Positions 25,517 to 34,500 of a stretch of DNA of 64,000 nucleotides are shown here, piece by piece. A program made the translations under genes and the position numbers. Positions within the stretch are counted from its first letter, which is position 1; each line of letters begins with the position of its first letter. This stretch comes from an uncultured Blautia sp. (lineage in GTDB: Bacteria > Bacillota > Clostridia > Lachnospirales > Lachnospiraceae): contig UQCM01000006.1 of NCBI GenBank assembly GCA_900539525.1, forward strand, positions 1 to 64,000, written 5' to 3'. The notes below the pieces were generated by a model. It was given only the letters and a program-made list of their open reading frames with translations. It was not told the origin of the DNA and ran no database searches.

Positions 25517-26440
25517 TTTGTTTCTCATAGCCTCTCTTTTCGCGCGCAGTTCTTCGGCTTCTTCCGGGCGGATCAGCTGCAAGGTCTTAATACAGAAGAA
25601 ATTTCCTTCCTCTGTTTTTTTTATGCGTATTCTTCCCTGGAGCCATCCGTGATCTTCGCAATAGGAGAGACTGAAGTAGGTACCATTTCCGTTTGAAAAC
25701 CACCGGATTTTCCGGCGGGCATTTTTGCGGCAGAGATAGCACCGGGTCGAGGTGACCTTCCAGTCTTTCATTGCATCAATTTTTGAAGGAAACTCTCTGG
25801 AGATAAATTTACTGTGCGTATCGTAGACGGTGTAGATCTCGTCTTTCCTGTTTTTCGGATTCTGAAAGTAATCAATGGAATCGTTGGCGCATATTGTTTC
25901 CCGGGGAAGTGTTTTCATAATATCTGCTGTGTAGACCGCGTCATTTTGAGCACTGTGAAAAGGCATGCACCTGGGAAGCTGCAGATAATCTGCCGCATAC
26001 TCAAGGGAACGCCTGGTCTTTCTGTCTTCGTATACTATGCTGAAAATTTTCTGAATATCATAGTACCGCAGTGGTCTGGGAAAGGGGCTGGTGATCCCGT
26101 AATAGCGCAGATTCCGCTGAAGCTCGTACAGATCCAGAGGACCCCAGGTACAGAAGGAAGCGTCTTCTCCGCACCAGGAAATAAAATCATGAAATACTTC
26201 CGGAAAGGTACGGCATTTTTCCAGGCTCTTCAGATTCAGATGAAGAATCTCCTGTGTGCGAAAATGCAGTGTCCGGTAGACAGAAGGGCGGATGCGCTCG
26301 GAAAAACGGCCGGTTTCACAATATTCACTATTCAGCTTTACAGCGCCGATCTCAAGAATTTCAAAAGGAAGTGATTTTTCCTCGAATTCCTTTCCGTCGG
26401 GGCATTGATTCCATTCTAAGTCAAAGATAATATAATTCAT
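25505..26440 (-). CDS. DnaQ-like 3'-5' exonuclease (DEDDh, KapD-like)
   Basis: 311 aa. The N-terminal exonuclease domain shows the DEDD acidic set: FDLEWNQ (Exo I), a central TWGPLDLYELQRNLRYYG (Exo II) and FHSAQNDAVYTADI (Exo III, HxAxxDA). The C-terminal 100 residues include a small Cys cluster (CYLCRKNARRKIRWF) and a basic tail. ATG 26440 (MNYIIFDLEW) is preferred, since the Exo I strand begins right after it; an upstream in-frame ATG at 26464 exists and neither has a strong RBS. Substrate could be RNA or DNA; family members trim both. Confidence 0.8.
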   Translation of the reverse strand: MNYIIFDLEWNQCPDGKEFEEKSLPFEILEIGAVKLNSEYCETGRFSERIRPSVYRTLHFRTQEILHLNLKSLEKCRTFPEVFHDFISWCGEDASFCTWGPLDLYELQRNLRYYGITSPFPRPLRYYDIQKIFSIVYEDRKTRRSLEYAADYLQLPRCMPFHSAQNDAVYTADIMKTLPRETICANDSIDYFQNPKNRKDEIYTVYDTHSKFISREFPSKIDAMKDWKVTSTRCYLCRKNARRKIRWFSNGNGTYFSLSYCEDHGWLQGRIRIKKTEEGNFFCIKTLQLIRPEEAEELRAKREAMRNKRKK

Positions 26441-26688
26441 AATACTAGAAGTATACACAAACATAAGTAAAAATACAAGGGAATGTTCAGGGTCTTTCGT
26501 CGATTTGTATAGAAACCCCCCGGGTTTTCGTCAAAATTACCATTCATAGATAAATCTGACCCGTTCATAAGCAGATTTTACAATGTCTTTTCAAAAACTT
26601 TGTTTAATTATGGTATGGTCTGATGGGGCATCTTTTAGTATACTAAACTCAGTTGAAACTACAGGTACATATTTTAGGAGGTTGTGAA

Positions 26689-27801
26689 ATGGCAAGTTTA
26701 TCATTGCAGCATATTAATAAAAAATATCCAAACGGATTTGAAGCAGTAAAAGACTTTAATCTTGAAATTGAAGATAAAGAGTTTATTATTTTTGTAGGAC
26801 CTTCAGGATGTGGTAAATCTACCACGCTTCGTATGATCGCAGGACTTGAGGAGATCTCCAGCGGTACATTGAAGATCGGTGACAGAGTCGTAAATGATGT
26901 CGAGCCTAAGGACAGAGATATCGCCATGGTATTCCAGAACTACGCACTGTATCCGCATATGACCGTATATGATAACATGGCATTTGGTCTGAAGCTGAGA
27001 AAAGTTCCGAAGGATCAGATCGATAAGATGGTAAAGGATGCAGCTAAGATCCTTGATCTTGACAAATTATTAGACCGTAAGCCGAAGGCACTGTCAGGTG
27101 GACAGAGACAGCGTGTTGCTATGGGACGTGCCATCGTGCGTGATCCTAAGGTATTCCTGATGGATGAGCCGCTGTCAAACCTGGATGCAAAGCTGAGAGT
27201 TCAGATGCGTATCGAGATCTCCAAGCTGCATCAGAGACTGGGCGCTACCATCATCTATGTAACACATGACCAGACAGAGGCTATGACCCTTGGTACAAGA
27301 ATCGTTGTTATGAAAGATGGTGTGGTTCAGCAGGTAGATACACCGCAGAACCTGTACAATAATCCGGGTAACTTATTTGTAGCAGGATTCATCGGTTCTC
27401 CGCAGATGAACTTCATGGATGCAAAGGTAGAGGTTAAGGGACAGGATGTAAACCTGATCGTAGGAAGCTTCCGTATCAAGCTTCCGGCTGCGAAAGCAAA
27501 GAAACTGATCGACGGCGGATATGCAGGAAAGACAGTTGTTATGGGTATTCGTCCTGAGAACGTTCATGATTCTGCAGACTTTATCAAGTCTTCACCGGAT
27601 ACTGTTGTTGAGTCTACGATCAGAGTATACGAGCTGTTAGGTGCAGAAGTATTCTTATACTTTGATGTTGAGGGATTCCCGATGACAGCACGCGTAGACC
27701 CGCGTACAACAGCAAGAACAGGTGACAAGGTTAAGTTCGCACTGGATGCTGAGAAGATTCATGTATTTGACAAAGAGACTGAGGTAACGATTACAAACTA
27801 G
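26689..27801 (+). CDS. msmK: ABC transporter ATPase, MsmK/UgpC family (multi-sugar)
   Basis: 370-aa ATPase of CUT1 sugar importers. Walker A GPSGCGKST, Q-loop MVFQNYALYPHMTV, signature LSGGQRQRVAMG, Walker B VFLMDEPLSNLDAK and a C-terminal TOBE/regulatory domain (GIRPENVHD). ATG 26689 follows TTTTAGGAGG. No permease or binding protein is adjacent, which fits MsmK/MsiK-type ATPases that serve several sugar importers encoded elsewhere. Codon use favours highly expressed codons. Followed by its own terminator. The 248-base gap upstream is AT-rich and holds only this gene's leader. Confidence 0.93.
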   Translation: MASLSLQHINKKYPNGFEAVKDFNLEIEDKEFIIFVGPSGCGKSTTLRMIAGLEEISSGTLKIGDRVVNDVEPKDRDIAMVFQNYALYPHMTVYDNMAFGLKLRKVPKDQIDKMVKDAAKILDLDKLLDRKPKALSGGQRQRVAMGRAIVRDPKVFLMDEPLSNLDAKLRVQMRIEISKLHQRLGATIIYVTHDQTEAMTLGTRIVVMKDGVVQQVDTPQNLYNNPGNLFVAGFIGSPQMNFMDAKVEVKGQDVNLIVGSFRIKLPAAKAKKLIDGGYAGKTVVMGIRPENVHDSADFIKSSPDTVVESTIRVYELLGAEVFLYFDVEGFPMTARVDPRTTARTGDKVKFALDAEKIHVFDKETEVTITN

Positions 27802-27815
27802 TCTGCATATTTTAT

Positions 27816-27848
27816 ACCTTCCCGGTAGTGATATCGGGAAGGTTTTTT
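27816..27848 (+). terminator. Rho-independent terminator
   Basis: ACCTTCCCG/CGGGAAGGT stem then TTTTTT, 15 bases after msmK. The next gene starts 18 bases later, so this may act as an attenuator between the two. Confidence 0.85.
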
Positions 27849-27865
27849 GCATAAAGGAGTGAAAG

Positions 27866-28954
27866 ATGGTATCAAGTCAGGTTTTACAGAAAGCAATTGA
27901 TGAATTGAGGGCAATCACCAGAATCGATCTGTGTATTCTGGGACTGCAAGGAAATGTGGTCGTATCGACTTTTTCCGGCGAGGATATACCGGCAGATGCA
28001 GTGAAGGCTTTTGCGGGTTCTGAGGCAGTCAGTCAGGTGATACAGGGATATCATTTTTTTAAAGTAATGGATGATGATGCACTGGAATATGTACTGGTCT
28101 CAAAAGGAATCAGTGAAGATTCTTATATGATCGGAAAAGTGGCTGTCAGTGAACTTCAGAATCTCCTGGCAGCATACAGGGAAAGATTTGATAAGAATAG
28201 TTTTATTCAGAATCTCCTCCTGGATAATCTGCTTCTGGTGGATATTTATAATCGTGCCAAAAAGCTTCACATTGATGTGGAGGCACGAAGAGTTGTATTT
28301 ATGATCGAAACCAGGCAGGAAAAGGACAGTATTGCGCTGGAGACCATGAAGACATTGTTCGCATCACGTACGAAGGACTTCATTACGGCTGTAGATGAGA
28401 AGAGTATCATTCTGGTGAGAGAACTGAATCAGGATGAATCTTACGGGGAGCTGGAGGGAATTGCCATGATGGTGCGTGATATGCTCAATTCCGAAGCCAT
28501 GTCGGCTGTTCGCATTGCCTATGGAACCATTGTTGAGGAGATCAATCAGATATCGAAATCCTATAAAGAGGCAAAGATGACTCTGGATGTGGGGAAGATC
28601 TTCTATGCGGAGAGGAATATCATCTCATACAATGCACTGGGAATCGGGCGTCTGATTTATCAGCTTCCGGTGCAGCTGTGTGAAATGTTTATGAAAGAGG
28701 TGTTTGGAGAACATATGCCGGATACCTTTGATGAGGAGACGATGGTAACGATCAATAAGTTCTTCGAAAACAATCTGAATGTCTCAGAAACGGCGAGACA
28801 GCTTTATGTCCACAGAAATACGCTGGTATACCGTCTGGAGAAGCTGCAGAGAAGTACGGGTCTTGACATCCGTGTCTTTGAGGATGCCCTTACCTTTAAG
28901 ATCGCTCTTATGGTGGTCAGCTATATGAGATATATGGAGAGGCAGGAGTATTGA
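27866..28954 (+). CDS. PucR/CdaR-type transcriptional regulator 1
   Basis: 362 aa. Residues 1-120 resemble the sugar-diacid-recognition type sensor domain of CdaR (QVLQKAIDELRAITRIDLCI). The middle is a GGDEF-like CdaR domain without catalytic residues, and the C-terminus is the PucR-family helix-turn-helix (NNLNVSETARQLYVHRNTLV). RBS AAAGGAGTG before ATG 27866. A paralogue of identical length lies at 50935. Position behind msmK across a terminator suggests a role in carbon-source control. The ligand is not known. Confidence 0.82.
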   Translation: MVSSQVLQKAIDELRAITRIDLCILGLQGNVVVSTFSGEDIPADAVKAFAGSEAVSQVIQGYHFFKVMDDDALEYVLVSKGISEDSYMIGKVAVSELQNLLAAYRERFDKNSFIQNLLLDNLLLVDIYNRAKKLHIDVEARRVVFMIETRQEKDSIALETMKTLFASRTKDFITAVDEKSIILVRELNQDESYGELEGIAMMVRDMLNSEAMSAVRIAYGTIVEEINQISKSYKEAKMTLDVGKIFYAERNIISYNALGIGRLIYQLPVQLCEMFMKEVFGEHMPDTFDEETMVTINKFFENNLNVSETARQLYVHRNTLVYRLEKLQRSTGLDIRVFEDALTFKIALMVVSYMRYMERQEY

Positions 28955-28993
28955 TCTTGAAGATATCAGAAAAGCTGACCATGCTCAGCGCGC

Positions 28994-29037
28994 AAAGTAT
29001 GCAAGCCCCTCACGAGTGAGGGGCTTGCATACTTTGT
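28994..29037 (+). terminator. Terminator with 20-bp perfect stem
   Basis: AAAGTATGCAAGCCCCTCAC (28994-29013) pairs exactly with 29016-29035, followed by GTTAT. A diverged relative is at 54421. Confidence 0.85.
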
Positions 29038-29043
29038 TATATT

Positions 29044-29199
29044 GTTACTGGTCACGGAGTGAACAGTAACACGCTTCGCGATGCACAGATATGATGCATG
29101 CTTCATCATATCGCGCTGCTACTCTCGGGTTTTTACGTGACTTTCGCTTCGCTACACTCACAAAAAACACCTCGAACTGGCTGACGTGTGAATAGTAAC
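29044..29199. mobile_element. Complete MITE-like element, 156 bp, with 8-bp target duplication
   Basis: Ends are inverted: GTTACTGGTCAC at the left, GTGTGAATAGTAAC at the right. Inside are the left palindrome (29044-29070), a second palindrome around GATGCATGCTTCATC, and GTGACTTTCGCTTCGCTACA. The flanks GTTATATT (29036-29043) and GTTCTATT (29200-29207) match at 7 of 8 bases, as expected for an aged target-site duplication. There is no coding capacity. Partial copies are at 3627, 16411, 21241 and 43091; solo ends at 21120, 22753, 37471 and 63407. Confidence 0.75.
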
Positions 29200-29242
29200 G
29201 TTCTATTAACATATGTCATGTCTGAATCTGAACAGTTACCGG

Positions 29243-31660
29243 TTATCGGATACGAATGACCATACTTGCTTTTTTCCCACTGCCATCTCTGGATAGGGCA
29301 GTGATTTTTACTTTTTTGCCTTTTCCGGCAGGGAGTGCTTTTAACTGCCCTCTGCTGTTTACTGTAGCATATTCCGGACGGCTGCTGATGTAACGGACCG
29401 AAGTGTTTGCTCCTTTAGCCGGGAGGACCGAGACCTTTAAGGATACTTTTTTTCCGGCTTTTACCGAGGAGATCTTCTTTTTAAAGGATATCTTTTTAAC
29501 AGCTTTTTTCTGTATTTTAATGGTGTAAACAGTTTTCAGATTGCTTCCGTCTGTAGTCTGAGCGGTAATCCGGACCGTTTTTCCGGCACCGGCTTTGGTA
29601 GTGTGCAGGATTCCGCGATTGTCTACAGAGGCATATCCGGAATTGCTGCTGGTGAAAATGAGTGACTTACAGGAGGCATTTTCAGGTAAAACAGTAATAT
29701 CAAAAGCAATCGATTTACCGGGCGCCACTTTGGGGGAATCCAGAGAAAGACGGATCGATGTTACTTTCTGTGTCGTGTCAGTGATAACATTTTCCTTATT
29801 ATCCGGGTCTTTATGATCCGTGGCAGGGATGTCCGGTTCTTCAGGTCCAACAGGCTGCAGGTGATCCTGTCCCGGCTTGTCCGGATCATCCGGCTGTACA
29901 GGGGGATCCGGTTCTGTTACCGTAATATAAAACTGTGAAGTAATATCCCTGCCTTTATACTGGAAAGAGGCACTGATAGTGGCAGTTCCGGGATTCTGTG
30001 CAGTGATCAGTCCATTTTCTGATATGGAAGCAACGTCAGGATGATCTGAACTCCATGAAACGGTCTGGCTGTCCGGAACAGTCCTTGCGTAAAGCTGCAG
30101 GGTATCACCGGATGTCAGAGTTTTTTTGTTGTTTTCTTCCTCGTCTGCATCCGGCCGGATGGAAAGAATAAGTTCCCCATCCCTGTCTCTGGTACAGGCT
30201 TTTATGCGCAGATTCATATCTCCCTTCGCACCGATATCCGTCCATGTTCCATTTTGCAGAAGGAAACTCTGACCGGGCTTTGAACTGGCCGTGCTGCTGC
30301 ACCATCCATAGTCAGACGAAGAGTCCACAGGAATGACGATACCGGAATTCTGTGCTCCTGTATGCAGTACAACGGAGAATTCTTCGCCTTTATCCAGTTT
30401 CAGAGGAGTATCCAGTGAAATGGTATGATAGCCAACGGTTTCTGATTTCCCGGTTGCTGTAAAAAGGGGGGTTCCGCTGCCGGTAGGATTGGCGTTGCGA
30501 AGACCATAACCTTTGTATATTTCGACCTTATAGTTTACATCCGGCTGCAGAGTGAAGAAGGAAACATCGGTAATGGATTCATATCCCTGTGCCTGAAATA
30601 CGTTTGCCTGAACGGCGGTTCCATTGCTGTAGATGGTTTCCATATTAGAAGTACCATCGTATTGATAAAGGTGTTCGTCCTCAGTGATATCAGTAATGGA
30701 AAAAAACTGTGCGGTCGTGTTGGATTCGGTTAAGCTCTTATCATAATAGGAAAGCCAGAAATATCCCTGGTCAGCCCATTCGGTTCCCCAGGTGTTTTTT
30801 ACCAGCCAGGCGCCATCCTGAGGAGGCAGCTGTGTCCCGAAATCTTCTTTCGGAAAATGATCATCCCATCCTACAACAGTAACGGAATGGTTTCCAATCA
30901 GCCCGGAATCTCCCACATACATACCATTTGTAGAGGCATTCCACCATTTTTCCTGTTCATGATCTGCATAGTAGCTGATGGTTCCCGCACCATACTTCAG
31001 AAGTGCTTTCTTTATTCCGGGAATATCACTCTGCATGACAGAGGTGGATTCCTTCAGGCGATATCCCTGATAGGCCTTGGAGTCAGGGAGAGATACCTGG
31101 TATTTATCCTTTTCCCATGCTGCCATCATATCTTTCAGAGGCGCAACGTCCTCATCAGCAGGAGAGATCCCCTGAGCCAGTGTCATGGTTAATATCAGTG
31201 TGTTTCCTCCCTTGTCGAGAATGTCAGTGCCGGAAAGAAAATTTTTGTCACCTTCCGTCAGTCCCATGGGATCCGTCACGCGGTTGTAATGGAAGTAGAC
31301 CGTCTGCCATACAGACAGTGCAAAATCAGAAGGTTTTTCTCCGTTTTTAATGGCAGACATTTCTGCGCTGTCCAGAGAAGAAAATACCCAGCAGCAGCCG
31401 GTGCCGCCCTGGTTTTTTACCCGGGTAAGGTAAGTCTCTGATTTTCTGGGATCGAAGACAGCCGGAAGGCTGTCAGCCTCTCTGCTTTGTTTCCGGATGG
31501 GCTGCTTTGTCATTTCTTCAGGCAGATATTCAGATATACTGCGATAGCCCGTTCCGTGTGTTTCTACAGAAGATGCATGGGATGTCATACCGGTCAGAAA
31601 AAATGCGGTTAATCCGACGGAAACCAGACATCGTTTAAGGTGAATCTTTCGTAAATTCAA
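29243..31660 (-). CDS. Secreted papain-like (C1) cysteine protease with lectin-like and Big_2 domains
   Basis: 805 aa from a TTG start at 31660, chosen because GGAGGCGATAACAC precedes it and because the signal peptide (LVSVGLTAFFLTGMTSHA) requires it. Catalytic motifs are GGTGCCWVFSSLD (Cys, residues about 86-98), GNHSVTVVGWDDH (His) and VKNTWGTEWADQGYFW (Asn). Residues about 330-490 form a beta-rich lectin-like domain often paired with bacterial C1 proteases. Three Big_2/Ig-like modules follow (about 500-585, 635-720, 722-805), separated by a Pro/Asp-rich linker. No anchor is visible. Probably cleaves or binds extracellular proteins or peptides. Confidence 0.88.
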   Translation of the reverse strand: MNLRKIHLKRCLVSVGLTAFFLTGMTSHASSVETHGTGYRSISEYLPEEMTKQPIRKQSREADSLPAVFDPRKSETYLTRVKNQGGTGCCWVFSSLDSAEMSAIKNGEKPSDFALSVWQTVYFHYNRVTDPMGLTEGDKNFLSGTDILDKGGNTLILTMTLAQGISPADEDVAPLKDMMAAWEKDKYQVSLPDSKAYQGYRLKESTSVMQSDIPGIKKALLKYGAGTISYYADHEQEKWWNASTNGMYVGDSGLIGNHSVTVVGWDDHFPKEDFGTQLPPQDGAWLVKNTWGTEWADQGYFWLSYYDKSLTESNTTAQFFSITDITEDEHLYQYDGTSNMETIYSNGTAVQANVFQAQGYESITDVSFFTLQPDVNYKVEIYKGYGLRNANPTGSGTPLFTATGKSETVGYHTISLDTPLKLDKGEEFSVVLHTGAQNSGIVIPVDSSSDYGWCSSTASSKPGQSFLLQNGTWTDIGAKGDMNLRIKACTRDRDGELILSIRPDADEEENNKKTLTSGDTLQLYARTVPDSQTVSWSSDHPDVASISENGLITAQNPGTATISASFQYKGRDITSQFYITVTEPDPPVQPDDPDKPGQDHLQPVGPEEPDIPATDHKDPDNKENVITDTTQKVTSIRLSLDSPKVAPGKSIAFDITVLPENASCKSLIFTSSNSGYASVDNRGILHTTKAGAGKTVRITAQTTDGSNLKTVYTIKIQKKAVKKISFKKKISSVKAGKKVSLKVSVLPAKGANTSVRYISSRPEYATVNSRGQLKALPAGKGKKVKITALSRDGSGKKASMVIRIR

Positions 31661-31802
31661 GTGTTATCGCCTCCATTTTTTTATTTAACTAAGATGATGC
31701 CGAATGATTTTCGGATTTGTTGTTGATACTTTTGTTTATAACTATTATAATGATGCCAGGGTCAAAAGGTCATGATTTTCATGCTTGCATGAAAAATCCG
31801 AA

Positions 31803-31842
31803 GGCATCATGGGGTCAAATGCTTTTGACCACAACATCATAT
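31803..31842 (+). repeat. Hairpin repeat (CATCATGG...CAACATCAT), copy 1
   Basis: GGCATCATGG, GGTCAAA/TTTGACC hairpin and CAACATCAT. The copy at 52214-52253 keeps the flanks and has a GGCAAAA/TTTTGCC stem, a compensatory change. The 296-base gap 31661-31956 holds this, an inverted GATGCC/GGCATC structure and a family-2 repeat, but no gene. Confidence 0.55.
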
Positions 31843-31849
31843 ATGATAT

Positions 31850-31927
31850 CTGTTCAGATCCTGGCATGAGCAAAAGGAGTTAAAAGGAAAGCCTCGTAGA
31901 GGCTTGCGAATGGACTCTGAACAGTTG
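31850..31927 (+). repeat. Family-2 repeat copy
   Basis: CTGTTCAGATCC at one end and GGACTCTGAACAGTTG at the other, with GGCATGAGCAAAAGG and GGAAAGCCTCGTAGAGGC inside. Confidence 0.7.
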
Positions 31928-31956
31928 AGAATACTCTGAACGGGGGCAGATAGAAA

Positions 31957-32931
31957 ATGGCCGGAAAGAAGCAGAAGATTCTGTTTATTGTGAATCCGAA
32001 GTCAGGAAAAGGTTTTATAAAAAATCATCTGATGGATATTATTGATATTTTTATAAAGAATGACAGGAAAGTGACTGTGCATATCACGCAGCGGGAGATG
32101 GATGCATGTCAGGTGACCCGAAGACAGGCAAAAAAATATGACCTGATCGTATGCAGTGGCGGTGACGGAACGCTGGATGAGGTCATTACCGGAATGATGG
32201 CAAGAAAGCCGGAGGAACGCTGCCCTGTGGGGTATATTCCGGCGGGCAGTACGAACGATTTCGCGGGGAGCCTGGGACTTCCGAGAAATATGAAGGAGGC
32301 AGCAGGATATATTATGCAGAGTCAGCCCTGTGCCTGTGATATCGGAGGATTTAATGAGAATTATTTCGTCTATATCGCGGCCTTTGGTGCATTTACCGAT
32401 GTGTCCTATCAGACCCGTCAGGAGGTAAAGAACGTGCTGGGGCATCTGGCTTATGTTCTGGAGGGGGCAAAGCGTTTATTTAATCTGAAATCCTATCATA
32501 TGAAGATCAGTACAGGTGAAGAGCAGATGGAGGATGACTTTATCTTTGGAATGGTGACGAATTCCCGGTCAGTAGGAGGATTTAAGAATATTACAGGAAA
32601 AAATGTCCAGCTTGATGATGGTGTCTTTGAGGTGACGTTGATCAGGATGCCCAAAAACCCCATAGAGCTTCAGGAAATCCTGGGGGCGATTCTGCTGCAG
32701 GAAATGGATCATAAGCTGATCTGTACAAGGAAAGCATCCCGTGTCGTTTTTGAGTCGGAGGAAGAGATTCCGTGGACACTTGACGGAGAGTTCGGAGGCA
32801 ATCATCGTGAGGTGATCGTCAGAAACCATAAGCATGCGATTTCGATCATGGCAAAGAAGGATAACAGGAGCACCTGCTGGTCCCGGGCGGAAGACTCCAT
32901 TGAATCAGAAAAGAATACCGAAGTCTGGTGA
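31957..32931 (+). CDS. Diacylglycerol/YegS-like lipid kinase
   Basis: 324 aa. Catalytic domain of the DAGK family: FIVNPKSGKG near the N-terminus, the nucleotide-binding GGDGTLDEV (about residues 68-76) and PAGSTNDFAGSLGLP. The C-terminal beta-sandwich includes PWTLDGEFGG, matching the usual DGE motif. It phosphorylates diacylglycerol or a related lipid at the inner membrane face, typically to recycle diacylglycerol from lipoteichoic acid synthesis. RBS GGGGGCAG. Monocistronic as far as can be seen. Confidence 0.9.
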   Translation: MAGKKQKILFIVNPKSGKGFIKNHLMDIIDIFIKNDRKVTVHITQREMDACQVTRRQAKKYDLIVCSGGDGTLDEVITGMMARKPEERCPVGYIPAGSTNDFAGSLGLPRNMKEAAGYIMQSQPCACDIGGFNENYFVYIAAFGAFTDVSYQTRQEVKNVLGHLAYVLEGAKRLFNLKSYHMKISTGEEQMEDDFIFGMVTNSRSVGGFKNITGKNVQLDDGVFEVTLIRMPKNPIELQEILGAILLQEMDHKLICTRKASRVVFESEEEIPWTLDGEFGGNHREVIVRNHKHAISIMAKKDNRSTCWSRAEDSIESEKNTEVW

Positions 32932-33154
32932 AATATATACAGAATAACGAATGAATAGAAGAAACCGCAACATACAGAGAAAAAAATCCGGCATTATGAC
33001 AATAAAATAATTAAAAAATAATGGATATTTAATAAATTTGATAGTGAACCAAAGAAATTTATATGGTTTTCTGAAGCTATGCCTGTTATAATAGAGCTAC
33101 ACCTCGTGGGGGATGGTCCCCTGCGGAGAATATTTATACAGGAGGATATATAAA

Positions 33155-34357
33155 ATGAAGAAGAAAGTAATCAGCGCATTACTTGCAACTGCTATGGTAG
33201 CAACTATGGTAGCAGGATGCGGAAGCAAAAAACCAGCTGAGACAACAGCAGCAACAGAAGCAGCAGCAGAAACAGAGGCAGCTGCAGCAGACACAGAGGC
33301 AGAAAGCGTAGCAGAAGCAGTGGAAGATGCAGGTGTTGACCTGGCAGATGCAAACGTAGCAGTTTTCTACTACACATTCTCTGATACCTACATCTCATCT
33401 GTACGTACCGCTCTGGATGGCGCACTCGATGGACTGGGAGTTAAATATCAGGACTTTGACGCTAACAGCAACCAGACAACACAGAACGAGCAGATCGATA
33501 CCGCTCTTCAGACAGGCGCTAATGTACTGGTAGTTAACATCGTTACTTCCGGTTCTGTAGACGCTTCCCAGCAGATCGTTGACAAGGCTTCTGCAGCAGG
33601 CGTTCCTGTAATCTTCTTCAACCGTGCAGTTGAGACTGACGAGGAAGAGGGACAGGTACTTGGAAGCTATGACAAGTGTGCTTTCGTAGGAACAGATGCT
33701 CCGGAAGCAGGTCATATGCAGGGTAAGATGATCGGTGAGTACCTGGTTGAGAACTTTGACGCTGTTGACTTAAACGGCGACGGCAAGATTTCCTATGCAA
33801 TGTTCATGGGACAGCTTGGTAACGTAGAGGCTATTTACCGTACACAGTATGGTGTAGAAGATGCAAACGCAGTTCTGACAGCAGCTGGAAAGCCGGAGCT
33901 TGAGTACTTTGATGCTTCCAACGCAGACAAATATCAGGTTGACCAGGATGGTAACTGGAGCGCAACAGCAGCTAACAACTACATGACAACAAACCTGTCC
34001 CAGTACAATGAGGACAATGGCAACATGATCGAGCTGGTTATCTGCAACAACGATGGTATGGCTGAGGGTGCTATCTCCGCTCTGAATGACAAGGGATACA
34101 ACCTGGGAACAGCAGACTGCACAACGATCCCTGTATTCGGTGTTGACGCTACAGATGCAGCTAAGCAGCTGATCGCTGATGGCAAGATGACAGGTACGAT
34201 CAAGCAGGATGCTGAAGGTATGGCAGCATGTATCGCAGATCTGGTTAAGAATGCAGGTTCCGGACAGGATGTTATGGCTAACACTGACAGCTACAACATC
34301 TCTGCGAACGTAGCTAACAAGATCTACATCCCGTACGCTATGTACACAGGAGAATGA
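33155..34357 (+). CDS. mglB: Galactose/glucose-type ABC substrate-binding lipoprotein (MglB-like)
   Basis: 400-aa lipoprotein; ATG 33155 follows AGGAGG. Lipobox MVAGC (Cys about residue 21), then an Ala/Thr/Glu-rich linker and a type I periplasmic-binding fold (NVLVVNIVTSGSVDASQQIV; ELVICNNDGMAEGAISAL). DLNGDGKISYAMF reproduces the EF-hand-like calcium loop of E. coli MglB, supporting galactose/glucose binding. It is the first gene of mglBAC. The hairpin at 34444 after it probably sets a higher transcript level for the binding protein. Codon use suggests high expression. TATAAT at 33087 may be its -10. Confidence 0.92.
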   Translation: MKKKVISALLATAMVATMVAGCGSKKPAETTAATEAAAETEAAAADTEAESVAEAVEDAGVDLADANVAVFYYTFSDTYISSVRTALDGALDGLGVKYQDFDANSNQTTQNEQIDTALQTGANVLVVNIVTSGSVDASQQIVDKASAAGVPVIFFNRAVETDEEEGQVLGSYDKCAFVGTDAPEAGHMQGKMIGEYLVENFDAVDLNGDGKISYAMFMGQLGNVEAIYRTQYGVEDANAVLTAAGKPELEYFDASNADKYQVDQDGNWSATAANNYMTTNLSQYNEDNGNMIELVICNNDGMAEGAISALNDKGYNLGTADCTTIPVFGVDATDAAKQLIADGKMTGTIKQDAEGMAACIADLVKNAGSGQDVMANTDSYNISANVANKIYIPYAMYTGE

Positions 34358-34443
34358 TTGAATCATTAAGAAATATGAGAGGGCAGCAAAGGGCGAGACT
34401 CGAAAGCATTATGCAGGTTGCATAATAAAAGTAATACAGGAGG

Positions 34444-34473
34444 ACAGCCGCCACATGGTTGGCGGCTGTTTCT
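34444..34473 (+). terminator. Intra-operon hairpin, partial terminator
   Basis: ACAGCCGCC/GGCGGCTGT stem followed by only TTTC, between mglB and mglA; a leaky terminator or mRNA-stabilising hairpin. Confidence 0.65.
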
Positions 34474-34500
34474 TAGGTATAAAAGACAGGAGGTCAGGAT

